The notes under the pieces were generated by a model. That model ran no database searches. It saw only the letters and a program-made list of their open reading frames with translations, and had not been told where the DNA came from. A stretch of DNA of 64,000 nucleotides, taken from assembly GCF_008364825.1 (NCBI RefSeq), contig NZ_VTTO01000013.1:1-64000 (forward strand), given 5' to 3'. The first letter of the stretch is position 1; each line of letters starts with the position of its first letter. This document shows, piece by piece, positions 35,980-45,735 of this stretch. A program made the translations under genes and the position numbers. The DNA is from Azospirillum sp. B21. GTDB lineage: Bacteria > Pseudomonadota > Alphaproteobacteria > Azospirillales > Azospirillaceae.

Positions 35980-37530
35980 TCAGCGTGCCGACTGACGGTC
36001 CCAGCTGTCATGCACCGCCGCCGGCAGGCGGTGCTTCATGATGCGCTGGCTCGGAGTGCGCTCGAACTCCTCCACCACCGCGATGTAGCGGGGGTTCTGA
36101 TAGGGAGCCAACTGCCGGCCGAGCCAGTCGGACAGCGACGGGATGTCCAGCGCGGCGCCGGCCTTGGGCTTCACGAACAGCTTGATGTCCTGTTCGCCGA
36201 TCTCCGCCGTCACGCCGATGACGGCGCAGTCCTCGACGGCGGGGTGGGTGGCGACGATATGCTCGATCTCCCAGGCGGAGACGTTCTCCCCCTTACAGCG
36301 CATGCTGTCGGTCATCCGTCCGTGGAACAGCAAGGTGCCGTCGGGCAGCAGGGAGCCGAGATCGCCGGTGTGCAGCGCACCCCCCCGCAAGGCCCGCGCC
36401 GTCGCCTCCGGGTTGCGGAAATAGCCGGTGAACAGGGCGCCGGGCACGCTGGTGCGGACCACGATCTCGCCGCGCTCGCCCTGGGGAACCGGGCTGCCGG
36501 TCTCGTCCAGCAGCTGGACGGTGAACCAGGGCATCGGCCGCCCGACCGCGCCGACAATGCCCTCGTCGTTGCAGGTGGTGATGCTCGACGCCTCGGTCAT
36601 GCCGTAGCATTCGCGGATCTGGACGCCGAACCTCTCTTCGAACGGCGTCCAGGTCTCCTTGGGGCAGCCGCCGCCCCAGGCGATGCGCACGGGGTGATCG
36701 CGGTCCCGCGGGCTCGGCGGCTGCTTCAGCAGGATTTGCAGGATGCCGCCCAGGTGGTGGATGTGGGTGGCGCCATAGTCGCGGACCTGATCCCAGAAGC
36801 GGCTGGCGCTGAAGCGGTCGACCATCGCCAGCGACACCTTGCGGATCAGCGGCAGTACGATCATCTGGGCGCCGCCGATGTGATAGAGCGGTTCCCAGAC
36901 GAACAGGATGTCGCCGTCGCGGGCGGCGGACACGCGGGCCACCGCCTCGCCCGCCAGCCGCATCATGCGGTGGGTGACCAGCGCCCCCTTCGGCCGCCCG
37001 GTGGTGCCGGAGGTATACATGATGGCGAAGGGCTCGTCGGGGCCGGGAAGCGCTCCCTCGAACCGGGCGCCGCTGTCCAGCATCGGCTCCAGCCGCAGGG
37101 CGCCGTCGGGGGCATCGGCTCCAGCCCCGCTACCAGCCACGATCAGCGGCTTGCCGGACAGGTCGGCGCCGCACTCCGCGATCACCGGGACGAGGTCGGC
37201 GTCGGCCAACACGGCGGCGGGGTCCGAATGGTCCAGGATGTAACGCAGCCCGTCGCCGCGCTGCTGGGCGTTGATCGGGACCCAGACCAGCCCGGCCTTG
37301 GCGAGGCCGAACAGCGTGGACAGCACCGCCGGGCTGTTGCGCTGCATCAGCGCCACCCGGTCGCCGGGAACCAGCCCGATCCGCCGAAGCTCCGCCGCGA
37401 CGCTGTCCGACTGGCGGTCGAGCGCATGGACGGTCAGCGGATTGCCATTGTAGCGGGCGAACAGGCGCTCGCCGTCGGTCCGCGCGGCCTGGGTCAGCAG
37501 GCCGGCGAACCCGGTGTCGAAATCGGACAT
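35980..37530 (-). CDS. AMP-dependent acyl/aryl-CoA ligase (CaiC-like)
   Basis: A 516-residue ANL-family ligase. It has MYTSGTTGRPKGALVTH, YGMTEASSITTCNDEG, the hinge LHTGDLGSLLPDGTLLFHGRMTDSMRCKGENVSAWEIE and a C-terminal domain ending TPSQRIMKHRLP, where the usual catalytic Lys of the PKTxxGKI motif appears as R-I-M-K. It resembles carnitine/crotonobetaine-CoA ligases. Last gene of the IclR-controlled operon, 66 bp after the fused permease. It probably activates the acid imported by the ABC transporter for beta-oxidation by the neighbouring hydratase. The true substrate is not visible from sequence. Confidence 0.88.
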   Translation of the reverse strand: MSDFDTGFAGLLTQAARTDGERLFARYNGNPLTVHALDRQSDSVAAELRRIGLVPGDRVALMQRNSPAVLSTLFGLAKAGLVWVPINAQQRGDGLRYILDHSDPAAVLADADLVPVIAECGADLSGKPLIVAGSGAGADAPDGALRLEPMLDSGARFEGALPGPDEPFAIMYTSGTTGRPKGALVTHRMMRLAGEAVARVSAARDGDILFVWEPLYHIGGAQMIVLPLIRKVSLAMVDRFSASRFWDQVRDYGATHIHHLGGILQILLKQPPSPRDRDHPVRIAWGGGCPKETWTPFEERFGVQIRECYGMTEASSITTCNDEGIVGAVGRPMPWFTVQLLDETGSPVPQGERGEIVVRTSVPGALFTGYFRNPEATARALRGGALHTGDLGSLLPDGTLLFHGRMTDSMRCKGENVSAWEIEHIVATHPAVEDCAVIGVTAEIGEQDIKLFVKPKAGAALDIPSLSDWLGRQLAPYQNPRYIAVVEEFERTPSQRIMKHRLPAAVHDSWDRQSAR

Positions 37531-37596
37531 GATCGATGGATCTCTGAAAGGATGGCAGGGGTGGCGTCTTGATGGCGGCGTCTTGGGGGTGGCGAC

Positions 37597-39360
37597 TCAG
37601 CGGCCGGAGCGGCGCAGCCGCTCGGCGATCAGCAGGAGCGCCATGACGATGACGAAGACGACGACCGACACCGAGGCCAGCGTCGGGTTCAGCTGCAGGA
37701 TCATGTCGTCCCACATCTGCTTGGGCAGGGTGGTCTTGACCCCGCCGCTGACGAAGATCGCCACGGTCAGCTCGTCGAAGGAGGTGATGAAGGCGAACAG
37801 GAAGGCCGCCACCAGACCGCCGCGGATCAGCGGAACCGTGACCCGCATCAGCGTCTGCACCCGGTTGGCGCCGAGCGTCGCCGCCGCCTGGTCCAGGCGC
37901 CAATCGTGGCCCTTCACCACGGCGGCGATGGCGACGAAGGCGAAGGGCAGGGCCAGCACCGTGTGGCCGATGATCAGGCCGAGGTCGGTGGCGACCAGCC
38001 CGATCTGGGCGAACAGGTAGAACAGCCCGACGGCGATGACGATGCGCGGAACGATCATCGGTGCCAGGAACAGGGCGAAGATGGCCCCGCGCCAGCGCGA
38101 GGTGGAGCGGGCGAGCGCCAGGGCGGCCAGTCCCGCCACCAGGGTCGCCAATATGGCGGTGGCGAAGGCGACGCCGAAGGAGCGCAGGGTGGCGCCCAGC
38201 CACAGGTCCGATCCGAAATAGACCTCAAACCATTTCAGGCTGTAGCCCGGCGGCGGGAAGTCGAGGAAGGGCGAGCTGGTGAAGGCGATCGGCACCACCA
38301 CGACGGCCGGCGCCACCAGGAAGACCAGCACCAGCGTCGAATAGATCGCCGGCAGCCGGTCGCGGCCCCGCTCGCCCAGCACCGGCGCCGTCACCCGCGC
38401 CGCCGCCGCGGTGAGCGCCGCCAGGGCCGACAGGATGCGCTGGCCGGCCTTGCGCATGCCGCCGCCGCCCGTCTTGCGCCGGGCTCCCTCGCCCGACAGG
38501 GTGGACAGGCCGAAGACGCGGTCGTAGACCCAGCAGGTGACCAGTGCGGACACCAGCATGAAGGTCGCCAGCGCACCGGCGAAGGCCCAGTTCAGCATCT
38601 CCTGGATCTGGGTGATGATCAGCTGCGCCAGCATGGTCTGCTGGGGTCCGCCCAACAGGGCCGGGACGATGAAGAAGCCCAGCGACGAGATGAAGGTCAG
38701 CAGCCCCGCCGCCGCGACACCCGGCAGCGACAGTTGGAAATAGACCAGCCAGAAGGCATGGCCCGGCGCCGCCCCCAGCGTTTCGGCCGCCTGTACCAGC
38801 CTGCGGTCGATCCCGGTCATCACCGGCAGCATGGTCAGCACCGCCAGCGGCAGCATCGCGTGCACCATGCCGACCATCACGCCGAATTCGTTGTGCAGCA
38901 TCTCCGGCGCCGGCAGGCCGCCGGCCGACAGGATGCCGTTGATGACGCCGTTCCGTCCCAGGATCACCATCCAGGCGAAGGTCTTCACCAGATAGCTGGT
39001 CCAGAACGGGATCATCACCGCCAGCACCATCGCGCCGCGCCTGCGTTCCGGCAATTGCGCCAGCCAGTAGGCCAGCGGATAGCCCAGCAGAAGCGAGAAC
39101 AGCGCCGTCAGCCCGGCGATGCGGAAGGTGCCCATCAGGACGCGGAAATAGACGCCGGTATCGACGATGCGGGCGTAATGGTCCCCCGTCCAGGCGCCGG
39201 TTTCGGCATCCTGGACGCTGAGCCCGAGCAGCCGCAGGACCGGATAGATGAAGAAGACCGCCAGGAAGGCGATGCCGGGCGCCGCCAGCCAGAGCGGACC
39301 GAAGCGCAGCCGCTGCCTCAGGCCGCCCTCGGCGGAGCCGTGGAGGATGGCGGCGCTCAT
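37597..39360 (-). CDS. Fused double permease of a spermidine/putrescine-type ABC importer
   Basis: 587 residues carrying both permease modules that are usually separate PotB- and PotC-like proteins. The first (about 20-285) has the EAA loop AAETLGAAPGHAFWLVYFQLSLPG. A basic linker (GEGARRKTGGGGMRKAGQR) joins it to the second, which has AAATLGANRVQTLMRVTVPLIRGG and the helices of PotC. ATG 39360 overlaps the ATPase stop (ATGA). As a natural fusion it would form the transmembrane dimer in one chain. Confidence 0.9.
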   Translation of the reverse strand: MSAAILHGSAEGGLRQRLRFGPLWLAAPGIAFLAVFFIYPVLRLLGLSVQDAETGAWTGDHYARIVDTGVYFRVLMGTFRIAGLTALFSLLLGYPLAYWLAQLPERRRGAMVLAVMIPFWTSYLVKTFAWMVILGRNGVINGILSAGGLPAPEMLHNEFGVMVGMVHAMLPLAVLTMLPVMTGIDRRLVQAAETLGAAPGHAFWLVYFQLSLPGVAAAGLLTFISSLGFFIVPALLGGPQQTMLAQLIITQIQEMLNWAFAGALATFMLVSALVTCWVYDRVFGLSTLSGEGARRKTGGGGMRKAGQRILSALAALTAAAARVTAPVLGERGRDRLPAIYSTLVLVFLVAPAVVVVPIAFTSSPFLDFPPPGYSLKWFEVYFGSDLWLGATLRSFGVAFATAILATLVAGLAALALARSTSRWRGAIFALFLAPMIVPRIVIAVGLFYLFAQIGLVATDLGLIIGHTVLALPFAFVAIAAVVKGHDWRLDQAAATLGANRVQTLMRVTVPLIRGGLVAAFLFAFITSFDELTVAIFVSGGVKTTLPKQMWDDMILQLNPTLASVSVVVFVIVMALLLIAERLRRSGR

Positions 39361-40439
39361 GACACCAGCACCCCGGCGTCGCTGCGCCAGCGCACGGCGA
39401 CCCGGTCGCCCAGCGGCGGCGGGGACATGCCGCGCCGCAGCCGCACGGTGATGGTGGACTGGTCGCCCAGCGCCACCAGGACGCGGGTTTCCGACCCGGC
39501 ATAGACGGTGTCGACCACCTGGCCCGACACCTCGTTGTCGCCCTCGCCGTCGAGGTCGAGCTGTTCGGGGCGGACGATCAGCGACGCCTCGCCCCGGCCC
39601 GAGGCGGCGGTGGCGGCCGACAGGCGGAAGCGCCCTCCGCCGGTCACAAGGATGGGCGCGCCGCCGTCGTCCTGCTGGATGCGTCCGCGGAAGATGTTCG
39701 ACACGCCGATGAAATCGGCGGCGAAGGCGGTCTTCGGGCGGGCGTAGATGTCGTGGGGGGTGCCGATCTGCTCGATGCGCGCATGGTTCATCAGGCAGAT
39801 GCGGTCCGACATGGCCAGCGCCTCCTCCTGGTCATGGGTGACGTAGATGATGGTGGCGCCGGTCTCGCGGTGCAGCCGCTTGATCTCGTACTGCATCTGC
39901 TCGCGCAGTTTCTTGTCCAGCGCCCCCAGCGGTTCGTCCATCAGGATGACGGAGGGCTGGTAGACGAAGCAGCGCGCCAGCGCGACGCGCTGCTGCTGCC
40001 CGCCCGACAGTTCCTTGGGGAAGCGGTCGCCGAGATGGCCGAGATGGACCATGTCGAGCGCTTCGCGTACCCGGCGGTCGAGGTCGGATGCCGCGACCCC
40101 CCGCATGCGCAGCGGGAAGCCGATGTTCTCCGCCACCGTCAGATGCGGGAACAGGGCGTAATGCTGGAACACCAGCCCGATGTCGCGCTTGTGGACGGGG
40201 GTGCGGGTTTCGTCGCGGCCGTCGATCAGGATGCGCCCGCCGTTCGGCTCCACCAGCCCGCAGATCATCTGCAGAAGCGTGGTCTTGCCGGAGCCGGAGG
40301 GGCCCAGCAGCGTCAGGAACTCGCCCGCCGGAACCTCCAGGCGGGTGGGTTGCAGGGCGACGACGGAGCCGTAGCTCTTGGTGAGGCCATCGACCAGCAG
40401 TTTGCAGGCGGGAGGGGCCGTTCCGTGGGAGGGGGACAT
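39357..40439 (-). CDS. ABC importer ATPase (PotA-like)
   Basis: 360 residues. Walker A GPSGSGKTT, Q-loop FQHYALFPHLTV, signature LSGGQQQRVALARC, Walker B VILMDEPLGALD and switch His in YVTHDQEEA are all intact. The C-terminal TOBE domain (about 280-360) is typical of polyamine/iron-type importers. It hydrolyses ATP at the inner face to drive the fused permease. It lies 26 bp after the binding-protein gene. Confidence 0.93.
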   Translation of the reverse strand: MSPSHGTAPPACKLLVDGLTKSYGSVVALQPTRLEVPAGEFLTLLGPSGSGKTTLLQMICGLVEPNGGRILIDGRDETRTPVHKRDIGLVFQHYALFPHLTVAENIGFPLRMRGVAASDLDRRVREALDMVHLGHLGDRFPKELSGGQQQRVALARCFVYQPSVILMDEPLGALDKKLREQMQYEIKRLHRETGATIIYVTHDQEEALAMSDRICLMNHARIEQIGTPHDIYARPKTAFAADFIGVSNIFRGRIQQDDGGAPILVTGGGRFRLSAATAASGRGEASLIVRPEQLDLDGEGDNEVSGQVVDTVYAGSETRVLVALGDQSTITVRLRRGMSPPPLGDRVAVRWRSDAGVLVS

Positions 40440-40464
40440 TGCGGCGGGTCTCCTGTGATGGTCG

Positions 40465-41565
40465 TCAGCCGAGGATCCAGGCGTTGAAGCGCTCGCTCAT
40501 CTTGGACCGGTTGGCACCCCACCAATCCTCGCGGGCGATGGTCATCCGCTTCAGATTCTCGGGGAAGGTGGGCAGCGCCTGTGCGCGCTCCTTCGGGATG
40601 GTGTCGTAGGCCTTCAGGTTGGTCGGGCCGTAGGACAGCGCTTCGGTGAAGATCGCCTGGCGCTGGGGATCGGCGCAGAACTTGATGAATTTGCGGGCGG
40701 CGTCCGCGCGCGGGTTGCCGCGCGGGATACCCCAGCCCTCAATCGAATAGAAGCCCTGGTTCCACGAGATTTTCACCGGTGCGCCGCCGTCGATGGCGGC
40801 CTGGGCGCGGGCATTCCACAGGGCGATCATGTCCACCTCGCCGCTCTGGATCAGCTGGGTGGACTGGGCGCCGCCGGTCCACCATGCGGCGATGTGCGGG
40901 CGGATGCGCTCCAGGCTCTTGTAGGCGCGCTCGACATCCAGCGGGTAAAGCTGGTCCAGCGGCACGCCGTCCGCCAGCAGGGCCTGCTCCAGCGTGTCGA
41001 TGGGGTTCTTGCGCAGCGAACGGCGGCCGGGGAACTTCTCGACATTCCAGAAATCCGCCCAGCTCTGCGGCGGGTTGGATGGGAACCTGTCGGTGCGGTA
41101 GGCGAGGATCGTCGAATAGACGTCCGTTCCCATCCACTGGCCGGTCAGCGCCTCCGGCATCAGCCCCGGAGCGTCGGAGGCCGGGAAATCCAGGGGTTCC
41201 AACAGGTTCTGGCGGGCCAGGATGTCGCGGGCCGACAGGGTCAGGGTACAGACGTCCCAGCTGTAGGACTTCGTCTCGACGATCGCCTTGAACTGGGCGG
41301 TCGGTTCAGCCTCGCGGGCGACATTGACGACCTTGATGCCGGTCGCCTTTTCGAACGGATCGTAGAACGCCTTGCGGAAAGCCGGGCTGTAGGGGCCGCC
41401 CGGATCGGCCACGGTGATCTGGGTGGTCTGTGCCGCCGCCGGACGGCTCATGCCGACCGAAATGGCGACCGGCAGGGCGGCGCCCAGCGCGGTGCCCGCC
41501 GCCCCCGTCACTGCGGTGGCAAGCAGGCTGCGGCGGTTGATGGTGAAGTCGTCGGTCTTGCCCAT
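40465..41565 (-). CDS. Periplasmic substrate-binding protein (PotD/PotF-like)
   Basis: 366 residues. A twin-arginine-like signal (INRRSLLATAVTGAAGTALGAALPVAISVG...AAAQ) suggests Tat export. The mature domain follows the type II periplasmic fold: VADPGGPYSPAFRKAFYDPFEKATGIKV, SYSWDVCTLTLSARDIL and RRSLRKNPIDTLEQALLADGV, ending DWWGANRSKMSERFNAWILG. The polyamine Asp/Glu/Trp ligands cannot be assigned by eye, and such proteins in catabolic operons often bind organic acids or betaines. Confidence 0.9.
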   Translation of the reverse strand: MGKTDDFTINRRSLLATAVTGAAGTALGAALPVAISVGMSRPAAAQTTQITVADPGGPYSPAFRKAFYDPFEKATGIKVVNVAREAEPTAQFKAIVETKSYSWDVCTLTLSARDILARQNLLEPLDFPASDAPGLMPEALTGQWMGTDVYSTILAYRTDRFPSNPPQSWADFWNVEKFPGRRSLRKNPIDTLEQALLADGVPLDQLYPLDVERAYKSLERIRPHIAAWWTGGAQSTQLIQSGEVDMIALWNARAQAAIDGGAPVKISWNQGFYSIEGWGIPRGNPRADAARKFIKFCADPQRQAIFTEALSYGPTNLKAYDTIPKERAQALPTFPENLKRMTIAREDWWGANRSKMSERFNAWILG

Positions 41566-41682
41566 GCTTTGAATCCCTGTTCGCTGGCCGGGTCTTGGGG
41601 TCGCCCGGTTGATGGATGAGTTTTCAAGGGAAGGGCGGGACGGCTGCGGGCCGCCCCGGTCCGGTTTCGGGCGGATGTCCGG

Positions 41683-42459
41683 TCAGGCCGCCGTCTTGCG
41701 CGCGGCGCGCTTTGCCAGGAACTCCTCCATCATCCGCGCCGGTTCGCCGGAGGCGTAGGCTTCGCGCTGGATGCGCACGCCGGCGGCCAGGCAGTCGCGG
41801 AAACCGGCTTCGGTCATCTCGCGGAAGCGCTGCTTGTCGAGGCGCATGGCGACCGGGGGCTTCGCGGCCAATTCGCCGGCCAGTTCCAGCGCTTCGGCCA
41901 TCACGCGCTCCTGCGGGACGAGGCGGTTGATCAGGCCGATGGCATGGCATTCCTGCGCATCCATCAGCCGGCCGGTCAGGGTCAGGTCGATGGTGCGGGC
42001 CAGCCCGATCATCTCCTTCATGATCCAGGGGCCGGTGGTGCTGGCGATGCCGGAATTGATCTCCGGCTGGCCCATGCGGACGCCGGGATGACCGACGCGC
42101 AGGTCGCCCAGAAGCGCGACCTGGAAGGCGGAACCGGCCGCCACGCCGTTCAACGCCACCACCAGCGGCTTCGACAGGGTGCGCATGCGGTGATAGAGCC
42201 GCTCCCACTCCGCCACCCATTCCTCGGCGCGCTCGGCATCGAAGCTCTTGGTTTCGTTCAGATCCTGCCCCGCCCCAAAGGCGCGGTCGCCGGCCCCGGT
42301 CAGGATGATGGCGCGGACGGCGCCGTCGGCCTCCAGCCGGTCGAAGGCGACGACCAGCGCGTCGCGCATCGCCTTGTTCCAGGCATTCAGCACCTCGGGA
42401 CGGTTCAGCGTGATGACGCCGACCGGGCCGCGGGTCTCGGTGAGGATGAAGTCGGTCAC
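41683..42459 (-). CDS. Enoyl-CoA hydratase/isomerase family protein
   Basis: A 258-residue crotonase-fold enzyme. VITLNRPEVLNAWNKAMRDAL starts it; the oxyanion hole is GDRAFGAGQDLNE and VVALNGVAAGSAFQVALLGDLRV. In the second catalytic segment QPEINSGIASTTG carries one Glu. The start is GTG 42459 (VTDFILTETRGP) with AGGAG 12 bases upstream. Longer frames have no ribosome site. First gene of the operon, divergent from iclR across a 203-bp region with the operator. It hydrates an enoyl-CoA formed from the ligase product. Confidence 0.88.
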   Translation of the reverse strand: MTDFILTETRGPVGVITLNRPEVLNAWNKAMRDALVVAFDRLEADGAVRAIILTGAGDRAFGAGQDLNETKSFDAERAEEWVAEWERLYHRMRTLSKPLVVALNGVAAGSAFQVALLGDLRVGHPGVRMGQPEINSGIASTTGPWIMKEMIGLARTIDLTLTGRLMDAQECHAIGLINRLVPQERVMAEALELAGELAAKPPVAMRLDKQRFREMTEAGFRDCLAAGVRIQREAYASGEPARMMEEFLAKRAARKTAA

Positions 42460-42567
42460 GGATGCGCTCCTGTCGAACGGCAGGGCAGTCCGGGGCCGGC
42501 GCAACTCTGCGCCCATGGCCGGAATGCCCCGTTGGAGAGGGTGTCGACGGCGGGATCGCCGCGCGTC

Positions 42568-42593
42568 GTATTGAATAGCAATACTTTGTATTG
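42568..42593. promoter_or_regulatory. IclR operator candidate with three alternating half-sites
   Basis: GTATTG (42568-42573), CAATAC (42579-42584) and GTATTG (42588-42593) form two overlapping perfect inverted repeats with spacers of 5 and 3. They lie between the hydratase start (42459) and the iclR start (42663). IclR proteins bind as pairs of dimers to such AT-rich repeats in divergent promoters. Confidence 0.75.
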
Positions 42594-42662
42594 ATTAGCT
42601 TGGCTTGCTTTCGGTACGCTGTCAACGGTATCTCTCACCGCGCACTTTCAGGACCGACCGAC

Positions 42663-43553
42663 ATGGCACCGCGCCGATCCACAACCTCTTCATCCAAGGC
42701 CGCCGGCAAGGCGAATGGCGGGACTGCCGGGAGCGAGCCCGCAACCGGTTCCCCGGCCGGGAATGCGCCGCTCGACGGCGACGGGCAGGAGGGCAGGGCC
42801 GCCGATCCCTTGATGGTGATGTCGGTGGACAAGGCGTTCCGCGTGCTGCACGCCTTCGATTACAGCCGTCCATCCATGAGCCTGACCCAGGTCGCCGCCA
42901 CCGTCGGCATGGACAAGAGCGCCGCGCAGCGCTTCACCTACACGCTGGAGAAGTTGGGCTATCTGCGGAAGGATCCGGTCACCAAGCGGTTCGAACTGAC
43001 CGTCCGCACGCTGGACCTCGCGCATCACTATCTTCGCAGCAATGCGATGCTGGAACGCGCGATGCCGTACCTGATGCATCTCAGCAAGACGACCGAGGAG
43101 ACGATCAACTTGACCGTCATGGACGGGCCGGAGATCGTCTTCGTGTCGCGCTTCATGAGCCGGCACGTCCTGAACACCGACGTCATCGTCGGCACGCGAA
43201 TGCCGGCCTATTGCACTGCCCCGGGCATCGCCATCCTGTCGCGCCTTGCGACGGCGGATGCGGCTGCCCTGATCGACCGGATGGATCTGAAGCCCTACAC
43301 CCCGCACACCACCTGGCAGAGGGAGGATCTGCTCGCGAAGATCGCGAAATCGTCGGTCCGCGGCTATGCCACCGCGTTCGAGGAATTCTATCACGGCGAC
43401 CTGTCGGTCGCGGCGGCCATCACCGGGCCGGGGGGAGTGCCGGTGGGGGCGCTGAACATCGCCGTCTCCCGCGCACGCTTCACGCCGGAGGAGATGGAGG
43501 AGCGGTTCGCTCCGCTGGTGGTGGCGGCGGCGGGGTCGGTCTCGCAACGCTGA
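42663..43553 (+). CDS. IclR-family transcription regulator
   Basis: 296 residues. A disordered Ser/Gly-rich N-terminus (1-45) precedes a winged helix-turn-helix (AFRVLHAFDYSRPSMSLTQVAATVGMDKSAAQRFTYTLEKLGYL) and the IclR effector domain (MLERAMPYLMHLSKTTEETINLTV...FVSRFMSRH...GTRMPAYCTAPGIAILS...FEEFYHGDLSVAAAITGPGGVPVGALNIAV). It probably senses the acid or its CoA ester and controls the divergent operon and itself. The start at 42663 gives the usual spacing to the operator; the frame could extend to 42591, but that overlaps the operator. Confidence 0.92.
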   Translation: MAPRRSTTSSSKAAGKANGGTAGSEPATGSPAGNAPLDGDGQEGRAADPLMVMSVDKAFRVLHAFDYSRPSMSLTQVAATVGMDKSAAQRFTYTLEKLGYLRKDPVTKRFELTVRTLDLAHHYLRSNAMLERAMPYLMHLSKTTEETINLTVMDGPEIVFVSRFMSRHVLNTDVIVGTRMPAYCTAPGIAILSRLATADAAALIDRMDLKPYTPHTTWQREDLLAKIAKSSVRGYATAFEEFYHGDLSVAAAITGPGGVPVGALNIAVSRARFTPEEMEERFAPLVVAAAGSVSQR

Positions 43554-43618
43554 CGGACCGCCCGACGGTCCAGCCATCGGGGCAATCCTGCTGCAAACGA
43601 GTTCCGGAATTCAGCGCG

Positions 43619-45721
43619 CTAATCGGGGTGGAGGCCGTCACTCCGCTCGGCATGTGCCGAAGTCCTCGCCATCTCGGCCAACAGCTTGGCCGTCGCAACG
43701 GCGAGTTGGTTTTGCGTGTATGGCTTGGCGAGCCGCGGCAGGTCGGCGACGACGCCCTCCGGCAGATCGGCGTATCCCGTCGCCAGCAGAACCGGCAGGT
43801 CCGGGGCCATGGCGCGGGCCGCCCGGGCAAGCTCGACGCCGGTCATGCCCGGCATCGCATAGTCCGTCAGCATCAGGTCGACGGCCTGGCCGCTGCGCAG
43901 AAGCTCCAGCGCCTCGGTGCCCGAACTCGCTTCGAGGACCGTGTGCCCGAGGTCGGCCAGCATATCGACGGTGCTCATGGCGATCAGCGCGTCATCGTCG
44001 ACCACGAGGACCACGGCGGGAGACACGTCGACCACCGGGGCCGGCGGCGACTCGGCCGCCTGGGCCGGTGTGGTGGCCTTCGGCAACCACAGATCCACGA
44101 CCGTCCCCTGGCCCGGAACGCTCGACAACCGGAACGCGCCGCCGGACTGCACCGCCAGGCCGTGGACCATCGACAGCCCCAGCCCGGTGCCCTTGCCGAT
44201 CCCCTTGGTCGAGAAGAAGGGCTCGACCGCTCGCGCGAGCGTTTCCCCATCCATCCCCGTGCCGGTGTCCCGCACGCTGATGTGCGGGTAGGAACCGGGC
44301 GGCAGTGCCGAAGCCACGGAAACCGGCGCCTCGTCCACGGTCACCGTGAGCGTGCCGCCGTTGGGCATGGCATCGCGGGCATTGACGGCGAGATTCAGGA
44401 TCGCGAGTTCGAGCTGGTTGGGATCGATCAGGGCCGGCGTCGTCGCAGAGGGCGCGTCGATGCGGATGACGATGCGCGGGCCGACAGACCGTTCCAGCAG
44501 CGTTTTCATGCCGTCCAGCAGCCCGGCAAGGTCCACCGCCTGCGGCTGCAGATCCTGGCGACGGGCGAAAGCCAGAAGCCTTTGGGTCAGCGTTGCTCCG
44601 CGTTGGGCACCCTGCATGGCGCCGTCGAAAAGGCGCTCCGTCGTCGGATCGGCGGGAAGGCGTTTGCGCAGCAATTCCAGATTGCCTAGCACCGCCATCA
44701 GCAGGTTGTTGAAGTCGTGCGCGACGCCGCCGGTAAGCTGGCCGAGGGTCTCCAGCTTCTGCGTCTGGCGCAGTTGCTCTTCGGCGCGTTCGCGGTCGCG
44801 GATCTCGTCGCGCAGTTGGTCGAGCGTCGCCGCCAATTCCCTGGTGCGTTCCTGGACCTTGGATTCCAGCGTCGCGGTAAGGCGCTGCAGCGCCTCCTGC
44901 GCCGCCTTCTGGTCGCTGATGTCGACGATGACGGCGAGCGCACCGGTTGTCTTGCCGGTGGAGTCCTGCACGGGCACACCGCTGACACGGGTCCAGACCG
45001 GCTGGCCGCCGGCAGGATGATAGATGAACTCGATGCCGCTGACGGTCTCGCCGTGCAGGGCCCGCACCGCGACATACTGATCCCGGCCCAGGCGGCGGCC
45101 CTGCTCATCGTAGCCGATCCAACTCTCCTCGCCGTCCGGCCGCTGGGAAGGGATGACGGAATCCGGGAAGAAGCGCCGGAATGCCGGATTGGACAAAATG
45201 GTCCGGCCGTTCAGGTCCATCAGGTTCACCGCGACCGGCAGGTGTTCCACCAGCGTTTCGAAGCGTGCCCGTTCGTCGGCGAGGTCCGCCAGCAAACGCT
45301 CGCGCTCTACCAGCCTCGCCCTCGCCTCGTACTGCCGTCGCCTGCCGCGCAGGCAGGTCCGCACGACACTGACCAGGGTGGTCGGGTGGAAGGGGCGCTC
45401 CACGAAGGTGACGTTGCCGAGCAGTTCGGTCAGGCGTGCGGCCTCGGGCGTACGTTCGGCACCGTCGCCTCGAAAGGTCAGCAGGATGACGGGAAGGTCC
45501 GACCAGGGAGGCTGCGCGCCGATCCAGGCGACGAGACACTGGAGGTCGGCGGTGCGCACCGCCTCCTCCACAAGGATGAGCAGTCCGGCTCCGTCCTCCA
45601 GCGCGGCACAGAGTGCAGGCAGGTCGGGACAGGCGTGCGCCGCGATCCCGGCCTCGTCCAGCAAGGCCGTAGCGACGGCGGCATCCCGTCCATGCGGCGC
45701 CAGGATCAGCGCACGCTCCAT
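43619..45721 (-). CDS. Hybrid sensor histidine kinase
   Basis: 700 residues. N-terminal receiver-like domain (MERALILAPHGRDAAVATALLDEAG..., about 1-120) apparently without a clear phosphoacceptor. A PAS domain follows (about 150-290, FETLVEHLPVAVNLMDLNGRTILSNPAF), then a coiled coil, HisKA with GGVAHDFNNLLMAVLGN (phospho-His), HATPase (NARDAMPNGG, DTGTGMDGE, GKGTGLGLSMVHG) and a C-terminal receiver (VDDDALIAMS, DLMLTDYAMPG with phospho-Asp, KPYT). Cytoplasmic, no membrane helices. Last gene of the HigA-KaiC operon, 14 bp after kaiC. The partner regulator is not nearby. Confidence 0.92.
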   Translation of the reverse strand: MERALILAPHGRDAAVATALLDEAGIAAHACPDLPALCAALEDGAGLLILVEEAVRTADLQCLVAWIGAQPPWSDLPVILLTFRGDGAERTPEAARLTELLGNVTFVERPFHPTTLVSVVRTCLRGRRRQYEARARLVERERLLADLADERARFETLVEHLPVAVNLMDLNGRTILSNPAFRRFFPDSVIPSQRPDGEESWIGYDEQGRRLGRDQYVAVRALHGETVSGIEFIYHPAGGQPVWTRVSGVPVQDSTGKTTGALAVIVDISDQKAAQEALQRLTATLESKVQERTRELAATLDQLRDEIRDRERAEEQLRQTQKLETLGQLTGGVAHDFNNLLMAVLGNLELLRKRLPADPTTERLFDGAMQGAQRGATLTQRLLAFARRQDLQPQAVDLAGLLDGMKTLLERSVGPRIVIRIDAPSATTPALIDPNQLELAILNLAVNARDAMPNGGTLTVTVDEAPVSVASALPPGSYPHISVRDTGTGMDGETLARAVEPFFSTKGIGKGTGLGLSMVHGLAVQSGGAFRLSSVPGQGTVVDLWLPKATTPAQAAESPPAPVVDVSPAVVLVVDDDALIAMSTVDMLADLGHTVLEASSGTEALELLRSGQAVDLMLTDYAMPGMTGVELARAARAMAPDLPVLLATGYADLPEGVVADLPRLAKPYTQNQLAVATAKLLAEMARTSAHAERSDGLHPD

Positions 45722-45735
45722 GGCCACGGCCTCGC

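Noticed and set aside
43555..43571. GGACCG-CCCGA-CGGTCC hairpin after iclR as a terminator
   Set aside because: Short six-base stem starting right at the stop codon, no T-run; too weak to claim.
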